Source: Hofstenia miamia (lineage: Eukaryota; Xenacoelomorpha; Acoela; Hofsteniidae). Taken from it: 64,000 nucleotides of DNA. Shown one piece after another: positions 24,416 through 38,200 of this stretch. Numbering within the stretch: position 1 is the stretch's first letter; every line of letters begins with the position of its first letter. A program made the translations under genes and the position numbers. The stretch spans positions 290,589 through 354,588 of the forward strand of contig CABFPE010000430.1 in assembly GCA_900660155.1 (NCBI GenBank), read 5' to 3'. The notes under the pieces were generated by a model. It made no database searches. It had not been told where the DNA came from and worked only from the letters and a program-made list of their open reading frames with translations.

Positions 24416-25004
24416 TTTATACAAGTAGTTGTTAATTATTATTATTATTAATTGTTTACGTAGAAAAATTTCTACAAAAGTAATGAAATACGACATTTTT
24501 ATCCATTTGTACTCTATTTTTTCATATTGTTCACTTATTTCGGAATTTTTCAAAGAGTGGGATATTAAGCAAAAAAATTTATGGTATATATATGAAATGG
24601 ATTAAGCACTAAGTTACATCCATATAAAATTTTCTGAATACACTCATATCTTGAGTATTTTTAGGGGCACGCCCTTAGTTTGTTTAGCGAATAATATTGT
24701 TATATTCGCTTCTACATTAAATTTTACATCTAGTAAATATTTTTTCAGAATTCTTAACATGAACCATTGTAGGGGCAGGATAATGTAGGACGTTACTGAA
24801 TCAAACAATTTTGCACTTGTCTTTGTGTTAAATTAATTCAAAAGTTTGTTCTTGATGTAAAATATAATTTTGAAAAGAATAAAAGTCGCCTGAAGTCGAT
24901 TCGGGCATTATTAACTGCACAATCATTGAAATCGAATAAAAAGTAAAGCCAAATAATGCAAAGGGCGCTGAATACAAGAAAATCCCTTCAGCGTCATAAA
25001 AATA
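24416..25004. other. AT-rich DNA, no gene seen
   Basis: An ATT-rich patch lies at 24435-24449. Nothing else is recognised. Confidence 0.45.
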
Positions 25005-25890
25005 ATAATATAAGATGGAGAAGAATGGTAGAGCAGTGAGTCACCTGTGGTACATGGACGACCTGAAGATGTATGCTAGTTCAAGGAAGATGTTGCAGAA
25101 GCAAGTGGAGACATTGGAGAAGGCAAGCAGAGATTCTGGGTTGGAATTTGGATTAGGAAAGTGTGCAACAGTGACAATGACCAGAGGCAAGTGTGTGGAT
25201 GGAGATGGTTTAAGGACGAGCAGTGGGGATAAGATTGAGGAAGTCAACGAGGGGTACAAGTACTTAGGTGTGATAGAGAAAGATAGAACAGATCATGAGA
25301 AAGTGAAGACGAGATTAAGAAAAGAATGCAAGAGGAGAATAAGGAACGTACTACAGAAGTCAGCATTAAATGGGCAGAATAGTATAAAAGCAATTAATAC
25401 ATGGGTAATACCAGTGTTGAGATATTCCGCAGGAATAGTTAGGTGGAACAAGAATGAACTGAGGGAATGAGACAGGGAGACAAGGAAGATACTAGCAACC
25501 GAGAGAGCATTCAACTTAAATGGAGATGTAGATAGGCTGTAATTAGCAAGACATAAGGGAGGGAAAGAACTGCTAAGTTAAGAGGAAATTGTAGAAGCAG
25601 AAGCACTAGGGCTGAAGGAATATGTAGAAGCACAACCTGGAGGGTCCATACTGGAGGTCACTAAGGAGTTAAGGAAGATAAGAACTGACATTGAAGGAAA
25701 GAAGGTATACCAGAGTAGCATGGAATCAGAGAGACAATCAAGATATAGGCAGAAGGCAATGCATGGAGAATACTGGAGGGACACAGAAAAGTGTTACAGA
25801 GAAGGAAGCAACAAGTGGTTAAAGAAAGCAGGACTGAAAAGAGAAGCAGTACTGTGTACAAAATGTAGTCGTTTTACCCTTTAAGTACGG
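25005..25890 (+). pseudogene. LINE family C (restriction-like-endonuclease type), copy 1, RT to linker
   Basis: The open part (25015-25470) encodes the RT end with the catalytic [38 protein letters not shown] and [19 protein letters not shown]. Further frames continue the same family ([57 protein letters not shown]). A stop follows NELRE. It is 5' and 3' truncated. The C-terminal restriction-like endonuclease is absent here but present in copy 2 (28728-30923). The family resembles R2-superclade LINEs of corals and sponges as I recall them. Confidence 0.82.
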
Positions 25891-26245
25891 TATGTAAATT
25901 TTCTTGATCTGATGAAAGGACAATCACAGATTTGTGTTGGAATATGTTTTGTCTTAATGCAAATTTCAACGGTATTGTTTTTTTTTGTATAACGTATATA
26001 TTGCTAGAAAGTTCTGTTTAAAGCATTGTTACCTGTATTAAATTAATATTTTTATTTCAAACGCTTAGAACACCTCTAGAAAACTAATCGCAATCATAAT
26101 TAATAGTTTATCCCAAAATTCGACCACATTTCATCATTATAGCACCTCTTTGATTTAAGACATTTCAAAAAATTGCAAATTTCAAGTATTAATTAGTTTT
26201 ATGTTTTATTTGAGTATTCTTCAAAGTTATTAAAGTTAAACTTAG

Positions 26246-26297
<52 letters not shown>

Positions 26298-26424
26298 TAA
26301 GCCTGACATTAAAGAAATCTTAGGCTCAATTTCAATATACGATTGTATAAAATCTATTCAATTTTCTTCAATTATTCTTTAATTTAATCAATTTTTCAAA
26401 TGGTATATTTTAGTTTTATTTGAA
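25891..26424. other. VPS45 upstream region with (TA)n
   Basis: This lies directly 5' of the VPS45 start. It contains a perfect TA repeat at about 26246-26295 and otherwise AT-rich DNA. A promoter is expected but no specific element is evident. Confidence 0.5.
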
Positions 26425-29400
26425 ATGAATGTCGTATCAGCGGTTCGTAACTATATTATCAAAATGGTCGAAAATTGTGGCGCTGGTAGTATGAAAATCT
26501 TTCTTCTAGATCAGGAAACAGTAAGTTGTTATTTGTTATGTGATTGAATTGAATTTTTCTAGTGTTTTAAATAAGATCAATTTGTTTAAAGTTTCGTAAT
26601 CTCAGAATAATTTTTCATTCTCCGCCGGGATTACATAAACACTATCCAATTATTCAAAATGTGTATCCTTATAAACAAGGATAAAACTTTCGTTGCTAAA
26701 CCAATTATAGCGAGCAGTTTGATAGGATAATTTTGAAATAATTTGAATTCCTCCAATGTGGTATCTTATCTTAATTGGGTTCGCAACAAAAGTTGTATCG
26801 TTTGCGCGCGGCCTAAGATGTCTATAAAGTTTTTTAAGCAACACCCAAATAATTACCAAATTAAGATGTTTTTAGAATGATGTAAAAAGTTCAATTTCAT
26901 ATTTTTTTCTGCCAGTAGGGTAATTCCTTTATCATAATGTGTGTTCTTTTATGTCACCAACAATAAGGTAAATAAGTTCATTCTGAATTGATTCTCCCGC
27001 CAAAAATATTGTAATGTCAATGAGACGACTCAGTATACCTCGCCAATATGTTTTCATCTAATTTCCTCACATTCAAATCATCAATTAGTCTACCATGCGT
27101 GAGTCCCTGCAGCAATTCTCTCCATTTTAGCATACATTGTAGATGTTCACATATTCTTTTTACAAGCCATTCCACTTTCCGCAATCAACTGATGAAAGAC
27201 CTTTCTATACAATAAAAGGGTATAAAGAATGTTGTAGCGTTACCTGCTTGGTTCCATTTTTATTATTTGTATCCTCTCAGTATCGGTTAAAACGGGGTTT
27301 CATAAACCCGGATCATCACTGATTATAGTCTTTGCAATTAAAGGCGCGGTTGGTTCCGATTTTTCATTGCATAGAAGTTCAGTATCAACCATTCCATATT
27401 GCGATTCCACTAAAGACAAATTCGGTTCAAAGTTCATTTCAGGACAAATAGAAGTATTGCTGGAATCTTCATTTGCATCTGCATTATTTGATTGGCTAAC
27501 TACTCTAGTAACAAAATCAGAAATTTTTGGTACTTTTCTATGTTCCCGTCTCTTATTTGTCTATCACGTTTTTCTTTTCTCTTCAAACTACCACATTTAT
27601 GATGATATAATGTAGCATTATTTGACATTACTACACAAGTAATATGTATTGAGAAAAGTGAATGTTGCTCTTAACTGTTTGATTCGTTTCTAACATGAAT
27701 TTTGATTGGTTAAACTGCAAAGATGCATTAAGTTAATTAATTATTTGGTGATTAGAATACACCCTGGCGCCAGCAATTAATTGAATGCTTACCACGCTAT
27801 GTAGAATAGACGCTGCTACTTAAGCATGCGGTCGGTTCAATCGACAAAAACTGAATATTCTTGTCATCATACTCTGATCACGGCCCTTCATGTATCAGTG
27901 CCTCCATCAATTGATGGCCTTGTGTGGCGCAAAGGCCGGCCATGATCAAAACCAATTCTTCTTTTTGCTCTTTTCTACATAAAGCAAAACTTTTCGCCCC
28001 AAATTTTCATGTGCTCCAAGTGTAGGCCAACTCTTTGTAGTAAGAAGCGAAATTCAGTGTTACAAGTAGGGCGAATTTTATTTCCTTAAACATAAAGTAT
28101 TTCTTAATTTTTTGGATCGAAAACTGAAACATTAATGTGCAATACTGTTTACTTTTCAATGTATATTCACAAGTATTGGTCATTTTTAAGTATCAAATAT
28201 TTAAAAATGAAAGGCATCTTTCGGCACTTACACGAGTTACCCTGCCCTTTTCCAAGAAATGCAAAAAGTAGTTAGCAAGGCATAAACGCAGGAGCAAGTT
28301 TCGTTTTAATTCCTGAGTGTTGCTTCTGTTTTGGGCCTATGTCATGATTGATGCTGTGAATGTTATTAATCAAAATGAGCATTGGGCTTATTGATTTATT
28401 ATTTTAATTTAGACAATGATTGTCAGTATGGTCTTTACATTGTCAGAGTTAAGTCAACGCGAGGTGTATCTTTTCAAGAAACTCTCCGATACAAATCGTG
28501 AGGAAATGAAGAATATGAAATGTATTGTGTTTGTACGTCCAACATCGGTATGTATTTAATCATACAGATAATTTATTTAAAAAATAAATAGTATATATTT
28601 ATGTATTATGCTATGAGATTCTCAGTTGTAATTGGAAAAAACTTTTATTATAAGAAACCAGTAACATTTTCAGTAAAATGAAGAGCCTTTTCAAAGCCTT
28701 AAATTCTACAGGTCAATATGCACATCTAGCAAGTGTATCGATGGAGATGGTTTGAGGACGAGCAGTGGGGATACGATTGAGAAAGTAAGGGAGAGGTACA
28801 AGTACTTAGGAGTGATAGAGAGGGACAAAACAGATCATAAGGAAATGAAGACGAGGCTAAGAAGATAATTCAAGAGGAGAGTAAGGAAGATACTACAGAA
28901 GTCAGCATTAAATGGGCAGAATAGTATAAAAGCAATTAATACATGGGCGATGCCAGTGTTTCCATATTCAGCAGGAATAGTTAGGTGGAATAAGAATGAA
29001 CTGAATGAATTACAGGGAGACAAGGAAGATACTAGCAGCAGAGAAAGCATTCAACCTTAAAGGAGATGTTAATAGATTGTACATGGCGAGGCATAAAGGA
29101 AGGAAAGGACTGCTAAGTGTGGAGGAAGCTGTGGAAAAGCACTAGGGCTAAAGGAATATGTAGAAGAGCAACCTAAAGGATCCCTACTGGAGTTCAATAT
29201 GGAGTTAAGGATCATAAGAACAGAGACTGAGAGAAAGAAATCATACCAGAGAAGAATGGATCAGAGATGCAAACAAGGTATAGGCAGAAGGCAATGCATG
29301 GGGAATACTGAAGAAACACAGAAAAATGTTACAGAGAAGAAAGCAACAAGTGGTTAAAGAAGGCAGGAATAAAAAGAGAAACAAAAGCACTGATAATGGC

Positions 29401-32400
29401 AGCACAGGAGCAAACAATAAGAACAAACTGGGTGAAGAAGCATATAGACAGAAGAGTAGAAGTACGTGATAAAATGTAGGCTATTTAGAAACGGCTGGAG
29501 GCAGTAGATCATCTGATAGCAGGGTGTGAGAAGTTGGCACAGACTGAGTATAAATTCAGGGATGACAAGTTGGGAATAATGGTACATTGGAGATTGACCA
29601 GGTGGCATGGGTTAGAAGCGGGAGACAAGTGGTATGAGCACAAGCCACAGGGCGCCATAGAAAATGAGAAGGTTAAGATACTGTGGGACTTCAACATACA
29701 GACAAGCAAGCTGATAGAAGGGTGGAGGCCAGACATAGTATTTGTAGACAAAGAGAAAAGATTAGGAACAGTGATAGACATAGCAGTTACAAAGGACAGA
29801 GATGTAGAAAGCAAGGAGAAAGAGAAGATAGACAAGTGCAGGGAATTGGCAGAGACATGTGGTATTTCCTTTTCTGTGGCTCCCCCTTCTGATTTGCCTC
29901 TACCTGTGAACTTTGCGCCTCATCACACTCATCTTGGACTTCAACTTGCTGCAAACTTAAATTGGACTGGACATGTGTCTTTGCGTCTCCGCAAAGCTAA
30001 TTCCTCGCTATTTGCCCTTTTCCGTAATGTTCCTTTTAATACCTCGTCCGCTGTGAAACTCTCTTTGTTCAAGTCCATTCCTCGCGCCATTCTTCTCTAC
30101 GCGTCTCCTTGTTGGTGGCCTTCTCGTGCTTTGTTCCACTCCATGGAACGTTTCCAGAAACGCGCTTTCAAATGGATTTCCTCTTTGGACTATAAAGACG
30201 CTCTGCTGAAATTCTCCACTCTCCCGCTGTCACTCTACTTCCATGCCTGTGATCTCCTTCTGTTCAATCGACTACTGACTCGCAAATTGGATCTTGATCC
30301 TTTTGATTTCATTAAGTTCTCCAATTCCTGCTGCACTCGCTCTGATGATGTTGTCACCTTCTCCATTCGTCGTACAAAGAAACATCGCACCCTTCACTCG
30401 TTTTTCAATCGTGCTTGTACTGCTGCTAATTACATCTTGACTCGCAACCCTCCAACAGCGATTGATTTCTTTTCCCCACCACCGAGCTTCAAGAAATCTT
30501 TGATGGCTTTCCTCTTTGCTGAGCCCTTCTCCGACTTCGCCTACTCTTCCATTTGCTCCTATTTCATCTCCTGTGACTGTCCTCGCTGCCGTAAAACTTG
30601 ACTTGTTTTTATTTTCTTGTTGTGTATGCCTTCAGCGGCTAAATAAAGTCATTGATTATTATTATTATTATAAAATGGCTTTGGAAGTTAAAGAAGGTCG
30701 AAGTATCCCTGTAGTCAGAGGAGCACTAGGACCAGTGAGTAAGAAGCATAAAAGATACTTGGAGGAATTTCCGAAGTGGGGTGTTGATGTAGTACAGAAG
30801 GCAGCGCTGTTAGGAACAGCTAGACTTCTGAGGAAAGCTCTCAGTCTCCCTGGGAACTGCTGGGTTCCCCAAGTTGAGATTGATATCAGTATGAAGCTGT
30901 GTGAAAAAATAATTAGATAATAATAATAAGATTCAAAAGCAATTTATTGCTATAAGCAACTAGTACAAAACAACTATAAACTCCAATAAGCTATTTGCAA
31001 ATATAATAAACTATATATATTATGTCTGATTTCTTAAATATATCAGGGAATTCATTATCAATAATACATTGGTTAAATGCGAATAGAAGATGTTCACTAA
31101 AGATATGAAAATGACGTTTAATAATAAAGATTGGAAGATTATAAGATGCAGTTGATTTATTTGTGTCTAAATTTTTTATTATGGTTTCTAGTTCATTTGC
31201 ATTTACGAGTCTAAAAGAAAAGTATGTTCTTCCTGGGAATTTATTAATATTTTTCTTTCACTTATATTGGGGAAAATTGAAATTGCCAAGTTCCTTAAAT
31301 TTTGTATTTAGGTGGTCTATTATTATTCTTGTTTTTTCTGTTGTAGTTTGGTTATCAATATTTAATTCATTAATATCAGTTGAAATTCCTTTATTTTTTC
31401 CCAAAATTTTATGAATATATCGCTATTTTTCGTTTGTATTGCTCTTTTTTCTTTTAAGGCAGATTTTTTATTTCTTAATTGTTTAATAATCCTCTTTGAT
31501 TTTTCGTAATTATTCCAATTAGTTGTTGTCGGTTCTGTTTTAACGAGATCAAATAATTTTCCTACTTGTTCACGTATATAATTATCGTCGGCATTTGATA
31601 AAGCAAACTTGCGCGCTTTTAATTTTACTTTGCTGTACTTAATTGAGTGCGGCTTTATTAACTGCATTTTGCAAATTTTTTTTAAAATATAATTAATTAA
31701 ATTTATTGACTTTGGTAGTTATATTACTTATATATGTGCAAAGAGCATGGTAACTGAATGATTCAAACATGAAGGATTTAAAAACTAAGTCGGAATTTGT
31801 TAGGAAGCAATNAAGTCATTGATTATTATTATTATTATAAAATGGCTTTGGAAGTTAAAGAAGGTCGAAGTATCCCTGTAGTCAGAGGAGCACTAGGACC
31901 AGTGAGTAAGAAGCATAAAAGATACTTGGAGGAATTTCCGAAGTGGGGTGTTGATGTAGTACAGAAGGCAGCGCTGTTAGGAACAGCTAGACTTCTGAGG
32001 AAAGCTCTCAGTCTCCCTGGGAACTGCTGGGTTCCCCAAGTTGAGATTGATATCAGTATGAAGCTGTGTGAAAAAATAATTAGATAATAATAATAAGATT
32101 CAAAAGCAATTTATTGCTATAAGCAACTAGTACAAAACAACTATAAACTCCAATAAGCTATTTGCAAATATAATAAACTATATATATTATGTCTGATTTC
32201 TTAAATATATCAGGGAATTCATTATCAATAATACATTGGTTAAATGCGAATAGAAGATGTTCACTAAAGATATGAAAATGACGTTTAATAATAAAGATTG
32301 GAAGATTATAAGATGCAGTTGATTTATTTGTGTCTAAATTTTTTATTATGGTTTCTAGTTCATTTGCATTTACGAGTCTAAAAGAAAAGTATGTTCTTCC

Positions 32401-35064
32401 TGGGAATTTATTAATATTTTTCTTTCACTTATATTGGGGAAAATTGAAATTGCCAAGTTCCTTAAATTTTGTATTTAGGTGGTCTATTATTATTCTTGTT
32501 TTTTCTGTTGTAGTTTGGTTATCAATATTTAATTCATTAATATCAGTTGAAATTCCTTTATTTTTTCCCAAAATTTTATGAATATATCGCTATTTTTCGT
32601 TTGTATTGCTCTTTTTTCTTTTAAGGCAGATTTTTTATTTCTTAATTGTTTAATAATCCTCTTTGATTTTTCGTAATTATTCCAATTAGTTGTTGTCGGT
32701 TCTGTTTTAACGAGATCAAATAATTTTCCTACTTGTTCACGTATATAATTATCGTCGGCATTTGATAAAGCAAACTTGCGCGCTTTTAATTTTACTTTGC
32801 TGTACTTAATTGAGTGCGGCTTTATTAACTGCATTTTGCAAATTTTTTTTAAAATATAATTAATTAAATTTATTGACTTTGGTAGTTATATTACTTATAT
32901 ATGTGCAAAGAGCATGGTAACTGAATGATTCAAACATGAAGGATTTAAAAACTAAGTCGGAATTTGTTAGGAAGCAATCAATTAAATTCTTATATCGTGT
33001 AGGACAGTCAGTATTTACACAATGAAAATCGAATGTTGCCCAAAATTCCTTTAACGATTTTTTTTCAAAATTATTAAAATAATTTATATTAAAGTCACCA
33101 AATATATTTATAGAATAGTAGAGATCACTTATTTCGGAAATTTCATTTGCCTTAAATTTTAAATAGTCAACATGATAATTCTTATTGGGATTGTATGTAA
33201 TATTAATCAGTTCTTTATGGCATTTATTTTCAAATGATATAATTTCTATCCAGAGTAATTTAAATATATCGTGTTTTAATTCATATTCTAATTTACGTAC
33301 CGGTTTTAAATATTTGGAAGCTAAAATCATGTTTTTTAATGAAAATGTCATAATAATGTCGGTCAGGATTAAACAAATTAGGATCAGTGTTATGTTGTAA
33401 CCAAGTTTCGGTAATTAAGAATATTGCGTTTTGTCCTAACTTATTTATTAAGTTTAGAAAATCATTTCTGTTTGCATTGAGGCTTCTAGCATTGAAATAA
33501 ACAAATTTATAGTTATTACAGTAGTTTTTTAGTTTATTTTCTATTTGCGATTCTTCTAGAATTGGTCCTGGGTTGAGCTTAATATCTCCTGAAAGAAGTA
33601 ATCAAATGGAATAAAAGTAGTTATTGAGGTGATTAAGAAGAAGGGTATTGAATTTAACTGTATATGCATAATATGTTAAATGGGGATGTTTTGAAGCATA
33701 TGGATGTGGATCTATATAATATAGAGGTACATTGTGTAACATTACATAGATAACTAAATAATATATAATACAATTTACCTTTTTTCTGTACATTTTCATA
33801 ATAATTCAGATGAAGGAGGCGTCGGAAAAAGAGTTCGACGATTTGAAAAATTGGCAGCTTTTAGATAGGTGACATTTGGAATTCGAAATGAAGAGTGAGA
33901 AATTAGGCAAAGTTGGATCAATCTTTTTAAGATGAAAGTGATATGAGCAATTCCTTGATGAGATAAGTGGATTCCATCATGGGCAAAGAGGTTGGAGTTG
34001 ATACTTTGCGGTGAATTCAGAAAGCTTTTGAAGACTGGAATAACATTGAATTTATTAGTAGAGAGACGTGATAAGACTTCATTAAATCTAGTGATGACAT
34101 GATTCTTCTGCAGAGCAGAATGTTTACAGACTGGAGTAATTTTTAGGAAATAGATGAAGCGCGGAGTGAATTTTCGATGGATTAAAGATAAAAGATGATT
34201 GATGTTCTGTTGAAATTGTTTGATGTCGGTAGATTTGAGTGCATCAATGAGGCCTGTATTTATGAAGACGGAGTTGATGTGCGTTGTAGGATAATTCTGG
34301 ATCTTCTGAGAGAGTTGATGAGAGTTGTGACCAGGATATGAGTGAATTGTTGTTGTTTGGTTTGAGAAAAGATTGTGAGAAAGGACATACTTCAAGATAC
34401 TGCTTCCATTTATAAGAGAAGTAGTTCCGGGATTGATAGATTCTACAGATAGACTAGGCTTGAGATGAGTGTGTTGTTGACAAACATTTTGAGGTTGAGG
34501 CAAGTGATTTTCTGAATGAGGAGAAGTTGAAGGCGATCCGGAGTTTTTTTTACATTAAGAGGAGTGTATGATGGAGTTTATTCTGAGAATGGTGAATGAG
34601 TAGGACTAGTGGCAGAGGCTGATGTAGAACTGGGAGAGTTTTTGAAAAGGAGCAGGACAGCTTCAGCGGCATTTTCTTTGTTAAGACGAGAGAAGAGTTG
34701 ATGAAGTGGAGTGTTCTTTTTATCTTTGATAAAATCATTTGCCGCATCCAGGAACGTAGCCCCAGCAAAGACGTTCGAAATGATTGCTTCACGAGCGAAA
34801 GCGACACCCGACCGTCTCGGTTGAGATCTGACATAATAATAAGATTCAAAAGCAATTTATTGCTACAAGAAAGTAGTACAAAAAACTATAAACTACAAAG
34901 CTACAAAAAGCTATTTACAAATACAATAAATATATATGTATATATAAAATTGAAATGTGTGTGTGTTGTGTGTGTATGCATTTTATACAAAATTTTTAAA
35001 TGAATGTAGTGTATTATTGTCGCTAAGTAGGCATTGTCTGTTAATAATAATAATAATAATAATA

Positions 35065-35116
<52 letters not shown>

Positions 35117-35229
35117 GCATTTACTAAAATTTTAAAATGAAGATAAAATATGAAAAAATCAAATGAAANNNNNNNNNNNNNNNNNNNNNNNNNNNNNNNN
35201 NNNNNNNNNNNNNNNNNNNNNNNNNNNNN

Positions 35230-35292
<63 letters not shown>

Positions 35293-38200
35293 TGAGCCGG
35301 TGGAGGCAAAATATTTCAAGAGATAAAAATCAAATTTTTTGTCAACGAAGACAATCACAGGAGATGAAGTAAGGGTAAAAAATGGGTAAAGAAAGCGAGA
35401 GAAGAGATCAGCAAAAGGGAAAGTCATCAGGGATTTCTTTAATCTTGAGACGAAAAAATCAGTAGGCGTTGGAGGGTTGAGAGTCATGAGGAAGTTAGCA
35501 GAGGCCCAAACATTATTAAAAACACGAGTGCGGGTTTTTAAAATAAAATGGATCAAGTTCCCGATTGCGAGTCAGTAAACGATTAAATATGAGATCACAG
35601 GCATGAAGGTGGAGACAATGGAGAATTTGAGCAGATCTTATTTCTATGATAAGGGAGGAATCAATTTGAGAGCATGTGTCTGGAACTTTTCCATGGAGTG
35701 GAACAAGGCACGAGATGGCCACCAACAAGGAGAAGCAGAGAAGAATACCATAAGAGAATATATATCAATAGATAGATATCCAAAAAACGATTCAACTGGT
35801 TTTTCCATATATTAGCTAACAAAAAGTGTATATAGATTTGTATCTTTTCAAACAAGTAGTCATGCCCACATATAATAGCAAATACAAGCATGGTAAAGAA
35901 TACAGTCATGTGGTTATATGTATATACATAAACAAGAATAACTCCTCTGCTTATATAAAACTACTAATAATTATTATGTGAAGGTTTTGAGTAAAAAACT
36001 TGAGTGAATCTTTCTCAAGAGGGCGTCGTTGAATTGATTGATTATCTCAGCATCACATGTGTGTTGTTTCTTTTTTGTTCAAATTACGAAAAAATATCAA
36101 TTTGAATTTAATTTAGCATCACAACATAATGTGAAATGTAATGCGAATAAAGATAAAAAGAAAAATATATATAGACATGCTAATTTCACAATGCCAAATA
36201 GTTCACAATTGTCCGAAGTAAATTGGGTGGAGTGTGTGATGCATAATAAACTGTTACTTAACGAAATTTTCAAATTTCAATTTACTCTATCTTATCTTGT
36301 TGTTTCCTGACGCTAACAATTCCAACATGAAGCATCATTTTTCATTTAAAATTCAGGTTCATCAAATTTCAATTGCACAATACGAAATAATTACTTAGTT
36401 GAAAAGCGTAGACCTTCATTGGAATGATTTCAGGTCGTCCTCTTCAGTATGAGGCTGTTTAAAATTTAAGCTATTATATGAGTTTTATTTTGGTCATGAA
36501 GTAGATTTCTTTCTGTTTAGGCAAATATTTCCCTTCTTGCTGAAGAACTTAAGCACCCCAAGTATCCCTACTATTATGTCTGTAAGTTTCCTTTCCGTTT
36601 ATACTCATATTCATAATGTTTTCATCTAAAAGTTAATTCTAGTTTGACTTTAAAAATGTCAAAAATTGTCAAGCCACCTAATTGTTTTCTGTATTGATGT
36701 AATTCAGTTTTGGTTTTAAATTTAATCATTGTGAGCACCACAATGTATCATCGCATTTCTAGATTTTAGTAACGTATTAAGCAAATCTGATTTGAAAACC
36801 CTGGCTGAAGCAGACGAGCATGAAGTAGTTAGAGAAGTTCAGGTGAGAGAAGAGTATTGTGTTTCACTATAACGAATGTTTAGGAGTATTTTGCGGACTT
36901 CACGGCTATTGGCAAACATGTCTTCTCACTTAATCTTTATTCATGCAGTAAGGTAACTTCAGTTTGCATAAGTCAATAAGAACTTTATTTCAATATCTTT
37001 AATAATAATATGACGTTATTTGGTAACAAGTAGCGTTGATACAATCTTAGGCAGTTTACTTTTTATCTTACACAATGTTTAATTCTTGCAGTGGTTAATA
37101 GGAAAGCCATTTCTTCTTGTTTTCTGATCAATTAGGATAAATTTGCTTTACTATCGATACTGCATTAATTTTGTTATTTTTATTCAATTGTCATGCATCG
37201 ACCAGCAAGATGGCATATTTGACGTAACGGAATTTGATTACTAATAAATTCATATCATCACTGTCTATCAATCAGTATGATCACAAGAGTTCCGAACAAT
37301 GGTCGATCTTATTAAGGACTCCAGGATGTCAAAAATTTTAGAACCCCTGCTTTAAACAATTTACGCTATGGTCTAAAACTGCGAGATTTAATTACATTTA
37401 CTTAATTGTGAGCATAAAGAAATAGTTAATTATCCGTAAGCAAGCCAGGTCTCCATCTCTGACGATCAGAAATATTTATGGTTTTGTGAAGCTAAATTCT
37501 TCATATTTATTTTAATCACAAACGAATAGCATAATGGGCTTGTTGTTTAACTGATGCTATACCAAAAAAATTCGTATTTTACTTTTAGAACTCGTATGAA
37601 TGTTGAAATATACTATATTGATATTTAAATTACATAAATTTATTACCAAATAGATTGTCTAAGATGATTCTACAATTGTGCTTTTCAAGTTAAAGTCAGT
37701 TATGACTTTTTACCATTATCATTTCCCATTTCTGCTAGCGCACTTGTAGTCATTGGATTCCATAGCAACAATATAAAAAATTCTTGATGAAAATTCTTCC
37801 TGCGTAAAGTGTAATTTAGGGTCTTGGATGGAGAAGTGAGGAATTATTTCGCAGTGCTAGTGGTTTGACGTCTTTATTGCTTGCTTTAAAGAAGTGTCCA
37901 ATGATAAGGTGATTTTTTACTAACTATTCGTGAGTTTTACTTACATTTTCGATTGGGATCTTGTTCTTTTAATCATGAATTTTTCAGGTATCAAAACTCT
38001 TCAGAAATGGCACGTGAATTCGCTGAAAAGCTGAAGGTAGGTACATGATTTATTTACCTCTAGTCTTTTAAAATCAACAAATTTGTATTTTTTGCCCTCA
38101 ATTATGATTTCTACAATTTCTGTAGCTTTTATAATATTTGGAAGTAATATTGTCAGATATATCATATTAGAAATCTTATTTATAGCGCTACTGTTCTGAA

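Noticed and set aside
27840-27960. GC-richer patch as a tRNA or SINE head
   Set aside because: I could not form tRNA arms or find A and B boxes; only a weak inverted repeat is present.
31797-32834. Second set of LINE C and LINE D ORFs as separate genes
   Set aside because: They repeat exactly the ORFs 1167 bp earlier, next to an N joint, so they are probably an assembly duplication.
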